Shown one piece after another: positions 33,837-36,905 of a stretch of 36,905 bases of DNA. Made by a program: the position numbers and the translations under genes. Origin of the DNA: an uncultured Paraglaciecola sp. (GTDB lineage: Bacteria > Pseudomonadota > Gammaproteobacteria > Enterobacterales > Alteromonadaceae). Within the stretch, counting starts at the first letter, position 1; each line of letters opens with the position of its first letter. The DNA is taken from positions 1 through 36,905 of the forward strand of contig NZ_CAJWCF010000046.1 in the NCBI RefSeq assembly GCF_913020055.1, read 5' to 3'. The notes beneath the pieces were generated by a model. It was not told where the DNA came from. It saw only the letters and a program-made list of their open reading frames with translations, and searched no databases.

Positions 33837-35033
33837 TTATTTTGGCACAGCAAATTGCATCAACTCATCAGCCCAAATAGTGGCATCCCAATAGGCTTCG
33901 TCCAACTTATTAATCACTCTTGCGGGAAGAAGTCGCCCTTTTTCATACCCAAAAACATAGTTTAAAACGCTACTTTCACTTTTGTTTGAAGACAGTAATT
34001 CTTCCTTAACATGTGCTGGAAAATTTATATTGTCCAGCAAGGTCACCATTTCAATTTTTAACACTGCATCCAGCCCCGAAAACAGCCCTACAATGAAATA
34101 ATCCTCAGCGTTTTTTTGTTTACTACTTACTGCAAATAGTTGACATGTTTTAGCTCTTACCAACAAAGTACGAAACAATTCACTTGGTTGATCAGAACCT
34201 GCGACTAAAGATAAAATAATCGCCCATTTTTTCACGACCACTATACCGAGCTTGATGACAGCCTCTCGTAAGTTGGTTATTTCATGTTTAAACGGATAAA
34301 TGGGACAATTTACAATCTTAAGGATTTTAAGTACTAGGCTAGGATCGGCAGCAATTAAATCAGACACTTCTTTAACGCTGACGTTTTCTTTGCAAAGTTC
34401 CGACACTAAGTTCAACAATGTTTGTTTACTGCCAGTAAAATTACGTCCCTCAATTATGGTTGGATGTTCCAAGTAGTAACCTTGAAACAAATCAAAACCT
34501 AACTCTTTGCAAATCTGATAAGTAGCTTCATCTTCAACTTTTTCAGCCAATAGTGTTTTGCCGACAAAATTGAATTTTTTAAGCTGATCTTTAAGTGTTG
34601 AGATGTCAACATTGAGCACATCGATCTTAATGATCGAAACCAGTGGGAAAAAAGCTTCGCTTCCAGGTGTAAAGATAAAATCATCTAGTGCAAGTTTATA
34701 ACCTTGTTTTCGTAAGTTTGTTAGCGAGTTAATCACTTCAGGTGTTGGTTTTACAGTCTCTAAAATCTCTATGACCAAGTTATCTGGAGATAAAGGTATA
34801 AATACGTTTGAAGTAATAAATCCTTCATCCACATTCAAAAAAATTGGATGACCTAATGTCGCATTATCATCGATAAGCCCTGAGCAATAATTGACTATCA
34901 CCTCTACCGTAGCTTTTACTGATTGCACCGAAGGTGGTAGCAATAAATCTCCACGATAAAGTAACTCAAATGCATAAATGGCATTTCCACGATCATAAAT
35001 TGGCTGACGCGCAAACAAAACTTCATGTGACAT
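33837..35033 (-). CDS. EAL-HDOD signalling protein
   Basis: A 398-residue cytoplasmic protein of the YuxH type. The N-terminal EAL-like domain (about 5-200) has ELLYRG (23-28) in place of EAL-L-R. It still shows LNVDEGF, EILETV, LALDDF, IKIDV and LLAEKVED, so nucleotide binding is possible but hydrolysis is doubtful. The C-terminal HDOD domain (about 205-390; VSDLIAADPSLVLKILKIVN, EAVIKLGI) is an output domain without the HD metal residues. Such proteins usually transmit signals between c-di-GMP or two-component systems and motility or stress outputs. Transcribed alone. Confidence 0.9.
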   Translation of the reverse strand: MSHEVLFARQPIYDRGNAIYAFELLYRGDLLLPPSVQSVKATVEVIVNYCSGLIDDNATLGHPIFLNVDEGFITSNVFIPLSPDNLVIEILETVKPTPEVINSLTNLRKQGYKLALDDFIFTPGSEAFFPLVSIIKIDVLNVDISTLKDQLKKFNFVGKTLLAEKVEDEATYQICKELGFDLFQGYYLEHPTIIEGRNFTGSKQTLLNLVSELCKENVSVKEVSDLIAADPSLVLKILKIVNCPIYPFKHEITNLREAVIKLGIVVVKKWAIILSLVAGSDQPSELFRTLLVRAKTCQLFAVSSKQKNAEDYFIVGLFSGLDAVLKIEMVTLLDNINFPAHVKEELLSSNKSESSVLNYVFGYEKGRLLPARVINKLDEAYWDATIWADELMQFAVPK

Positions 35034-35690
35034 AAAAATCCTTTAATACAACGTTCAAATAACGGTATTTATTGAGTATAGAGTAAAGCGCTTTTAAAAA
35101 AATTGTCGTCAATATTAAAAACTAACTTAGATTTTCAAAGATAATGAGCATGTTGGCCGTTAACTTTTAAAGTAAAGACAGGTAAATTTTCTAAGAGCAA
35201 ACGGGTAGCGATAATTAACCAGATTTGCGACATGTTTGCTACAAAATACAGCTGGTTTTAGACTAAAGTATGAGCTTCAAATGTATTGAGAATGTTCAAA
35301 TATCTGCAGATAATATTTCTGATGGTATTAAAACGCTAAAATTATTCTTCCCCTTAATTCTTATCATTAGAGCCATTAATTCTTATTATCTGTTTATTAG
35401 TTAATCATTGTTTGGGCAGGTTAATAAGAATATCTATCATTTGTAGATAACCAGTTAGAGTAGTGAAAACAGGCTTTTGATAAAGATGACGTCTGCTCAC
35501 AAGGTTTATTCAGAACAACAATTTGAAAAATCCTACTGGATTATTTTTGTCATTTGGGGCACGCTATAGATCAGTGAGAAATCTTAAACAAGAGCATTTT
35601 TTTAATTTAAAGGGAATTAATAGATGTTCTGAAGCATAACTGTCTCTATAATGGGCAGTCTCGTTTTAACCCAATTGGCGATTTATACCG
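35034..35690. other. Long AT-rich intergenic region upstream of exbD
   Basis: About 650 bases without a credible coding frame. Contents seen: three related elements, TTAATTCTTAT at 35354-35364 and 35376-35386 (22 bases apart) and the reverse form TTAATAAGAAT at 35421-35431; a TATCTA / TAGATA pair just after; and a -10-like TATAAT near the exbD gene. No RNA gene is recognised. Confidence 0.5.
35647..35652 (+). promoter_or_regulatory. Probable -10 element for exbD
   Basis: A perfect TATAAT followed by a GGGC discriminator lies 39 bases before the exbD ATG. The -35 position (ATGTTC or TGTTCT) is poor, so an activator may be needed. Confidence 0.4.
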
Positions 35691-36098
35691 ATGAAAAGAA
35701 AAAAGCACGGCAGTTCTGACGACGATGCTGCAATTGACATGACTCCCATGTTGGACATAGTGTTCATCATGCTTATCTTCTTTATTGTGACCACTTCTTT
35801 CGTGAAAGAGAAAGGTCTAGAAGTGAGTCGTCCCAAAGATTCTAAAACGCCTCCACCGCCGACTAATGTTAAGTCGTTATCTATTCGAGTGAATGAAGAT
35901 GGCACTATTGTCGTTAACGGTCGTCAAGTAGATATTCGCCGCGTTGAAGCCAATATCCAAAGCTTCTTGGCTGAGAACAACCAAGATTCGGCGGCTGTTC
36001 AGGCTCACCCAAAAGCTGAACACGGTGATGTAACTGAAGTTATCAACGAAGTGAAAAGAGCCGGTATTAAAAACGTATCAGTATTGGTTGGTAAGTAA
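35691..36098 (+). CDS. ExbD/TolR family biopolymer transport protein (lone gene)
   Basis: A 135-residue inner-membrane protein that, with an ExbB/TolQ partner, uses the proton gradient to energise TonB-type systems. The N-terminal IDMTPMLDIVFIMLIFFIVT contains the membrane helix (about 18-40) with the essential Asp (D22 in MLDIVF). The periplasmic domain follows, ending in KNVSVLVGK. A Pro-rich linker (TPPPPT) separates the two. The expected exbB and tonB neighbours are absent: a long gap lies upstream and a terminator follows. Confidence 0.9.
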   Translation: MKRKKHGSSDDDAAIDMTPMLDIVFIMLIFFIVTTSFVKEKGLEVSRPKDSKTPPPPTNVKSLSIRVNEDGTIVVNGRQVDIRRVEANIQSFLAENNQDSAAVQAHPKAEHGDVTEVINEVKRAGIKNVSVLVGK

Positions 36099-36126
36099 GA
36101 CTGCACAAAATAAGTAAGTTTAAATT

Positions 36127-36162
36127 AAAAGGCCGCTATTCATCGAATAGCGGCCTTTTTTA
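36127..36162. terminator. Strong bidirectional-type terminator
   Basis: GGCCGCTATTC / GAATAGCGGCC (11-bp perfect arms, 3-base loop) is preceded by AAAA and followed by TTTTTTATT. It lies 28 bases after the exbD stop and can also serve rraA on the minus strand. Confidence 0.93.
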
Positions 36163-36216
36163 TTATAACTAGTTAGCTAAATTTTAATTTACATTAACCT
36201 GCATCAATAATTACCG

Positions 36217-36702
36217 CTATTCAAGATCTAGTGGCTCTGGTGAAAGAATGACGCCTGTGCTGTCTGCATACAAATGGTCTTCTGGTAAAAATGTCACGCC
36301 ACCGAAGTTAACTGCCACATCGATTTCACCCGTTTCTTGGTCATCAGCACTCACTGGGATTGAAGCTATGGCATGAATACCAATGTCTATTTCTTCTAGC
36401 TCATCAACTTCTCGCACGCTGCCGTAACATACGATGCCTTCCCAACCATTATCAAAGGCTAATTGAGCAGCACTGGAGTCAATCAGAGCTCTACGCATTG
36501 AGCCACCGCCATCGATTAAAAGGATTTTACCTAATCCAGGTTGTTCTAATGTTTTAAGCACTAAGCCCTTATCTTCAAAACATTTTATGGTAGTAATTTC
36601 ACCACCATAAGAGGCTCGTCCTCCAAAACTTACAAACATGGGTTCAACCACGTCAACACTGTCGGCAAAAACATCACAAAGAGTAGAAGTATTGTAATCC
36701 AT
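36217..36702 (-). CDS. rraA: Regulator of RNase E activity A
   Basis: A 161-residue trimeric protein that binds RNase E and inhibits mRNA decay. It has the full RraA pattern: [52 protein letters not shown] and [17 protein letters not shown]. Length equals E. coli RraA. The frame opens at 36756, but ATG 36702 aligns with the family start and has GGA upstream. It is followed by the shared terminator. Confidence 0.96.
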   Translation of the reverse strand: MDYNTSTLCDVFADSVDVVEPMFVSFGGRASYGGEITTIKCFEDKGLVLKTLEQPGLGKILLIDGGGSMRRALIDSSAAQLAFDNGWEGIVCYGSVREVDELEEIDIGIHAIASIPVSADDQETGEIDVAVNFGGVTFLPEDHLYADSTGVILSPEPLDLE

Positions 36703-36844
36703 GTTTGTTCCAAATATAGCTAGGTCAACTTTGAGTATACTGCTAGTACACAGCAAATCCAGCGTAAAAAGATTTTAGGGGCGGTTTAAACCGTCATAAA
36801 GCTTTAGTAAAAGTGTCACACATTCTACATAACCCCAGATCTGC

Positions 36845-36905
36845 TTAAGCAACGATCATAGCGTTAAGCTCTACGTCAGTTAAATTAAGGGATGGCTTAT
36901 CTTTC
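36845..36905 (-). CDS. 3' end of an unidentified gene (partial)
   Basis: The minus strand from the window edge reads an open frame of 19 codons (KDKPSLNLTDVELNAMIVA) to TAA at 36847-36845. Composition looks protein-like but the stretch is too short to identify. It would lie upstream of rraA on the same strand. Confidence 0.35.
   Translation of the reverse strand, partial: KDKPSLNLTDVELNAMIVA

Noticed and set aside
33825..33846. Inverted repeat GCCAAAAT / ATTTTGGC between convergent genes, as a terminator
   Set aside because: No U-run on either side and the stem is AT-rich.
36782..36793. 12-bp palindrome CGGTTTAAACCG upstream of rraA
   Set aside because: No loop, U-run or recognisable operator class; too little to call.
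1..36905. CRISPR array, insertion sequence, rRNA or tRNA genes
   Set aside because: No spaced repeat series, transposase motif or complete RNA gene was found on either strand.

Overview
The window looks like chromosomal DNA of a marine gammaproteobacterium of the Alteromonadales (Alteromonas / Glaciecola / Paraglaciecola type). This rests on gene content: a cysJIH sulfite-reduction operon, TIGR03899- and TIGR04219-type proteins, DUF2333, a YbdG-like channel, FldB next to a CLCA_X-type protein, RraA, and an AT-rich base composition. I could not run searches, so family names rest on recognised motifs and remembered relatives.

Layout. 1-124: the first codons of an SOS-type gene on the minus strand, behind a near-perfect LexA box. 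125-2356: a response regulator with degenerate GGDEF and intact EAL domains. 2570-3469: a TIGR03899-like protein. 3503-7768: cysJ-cysI-cysH (minus strand), with an inverted repeat against the cysJ start codon and a 14-bp direct repeat at both ends of the operon. 7867-10061: a PCu(A)C copper chaperone, a DUF2333 protein and a TIGR04219 outer-membrane protein in one tight operon. 10162-11441: a phage-shock operon, pspA-pspC-small membrane protein. 11500-13154: regulatory DNA, a small helix-turn-helix gene, and a two-gene operon encoding an exported peptide and a small membrane protein. 13278-14291: dusA. 14457-15130: a double-glycine-leader bacteriocin-like precursor, a possible immunity protein and strong hairpins. 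15386-20588: recQ with an extra C-terminal HTH domain, then an M16 peptidase lipoprotein. 20778-23841: two tandem PlsC/YihG acyltransferases and a YbdG-type MscS channel. 23862-25950: a small membrane protein, a YggN-like protein and a YeeZ-like protein. 26045-27466: a sodium:neurotransmitter-type symporter. 27582-30384: an operon of a YCII/DGPF protein, an ECF42-like sigma factor, a DCC-family protein and an SDR. 30669-33795: a lipoprotein, an NTF2-like secreted protein, FldB and a CLCA_X protein with an HEXXH motif. 33837-35033: an EAL-HDOD protein. 35691-36098: a lone ExbD. 36217-36702: rraA, followed by the end of an unidentified gene.

The two strongest novel signals are as follows. (1) pspA and the uncharacterised exported-peptide operon about 1.6 kb away share sigma-54 promoters and the same 13-bp IHF-like element. 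In both cases the element lies exactly 20 bp upstream of the -24 box, with CTAA/TTAG palindromes further out. This suggests a PspF-type regulon with two undescribed small proteins. (2) An AT-rich island holds a canonical double-glycine leader peptide with a Gly/Ala-rich hydrophobic core, next to a two-helix small membrane protein. It looks like an unmodified bacteriocin/microcin and immunity pair without a local exporter.
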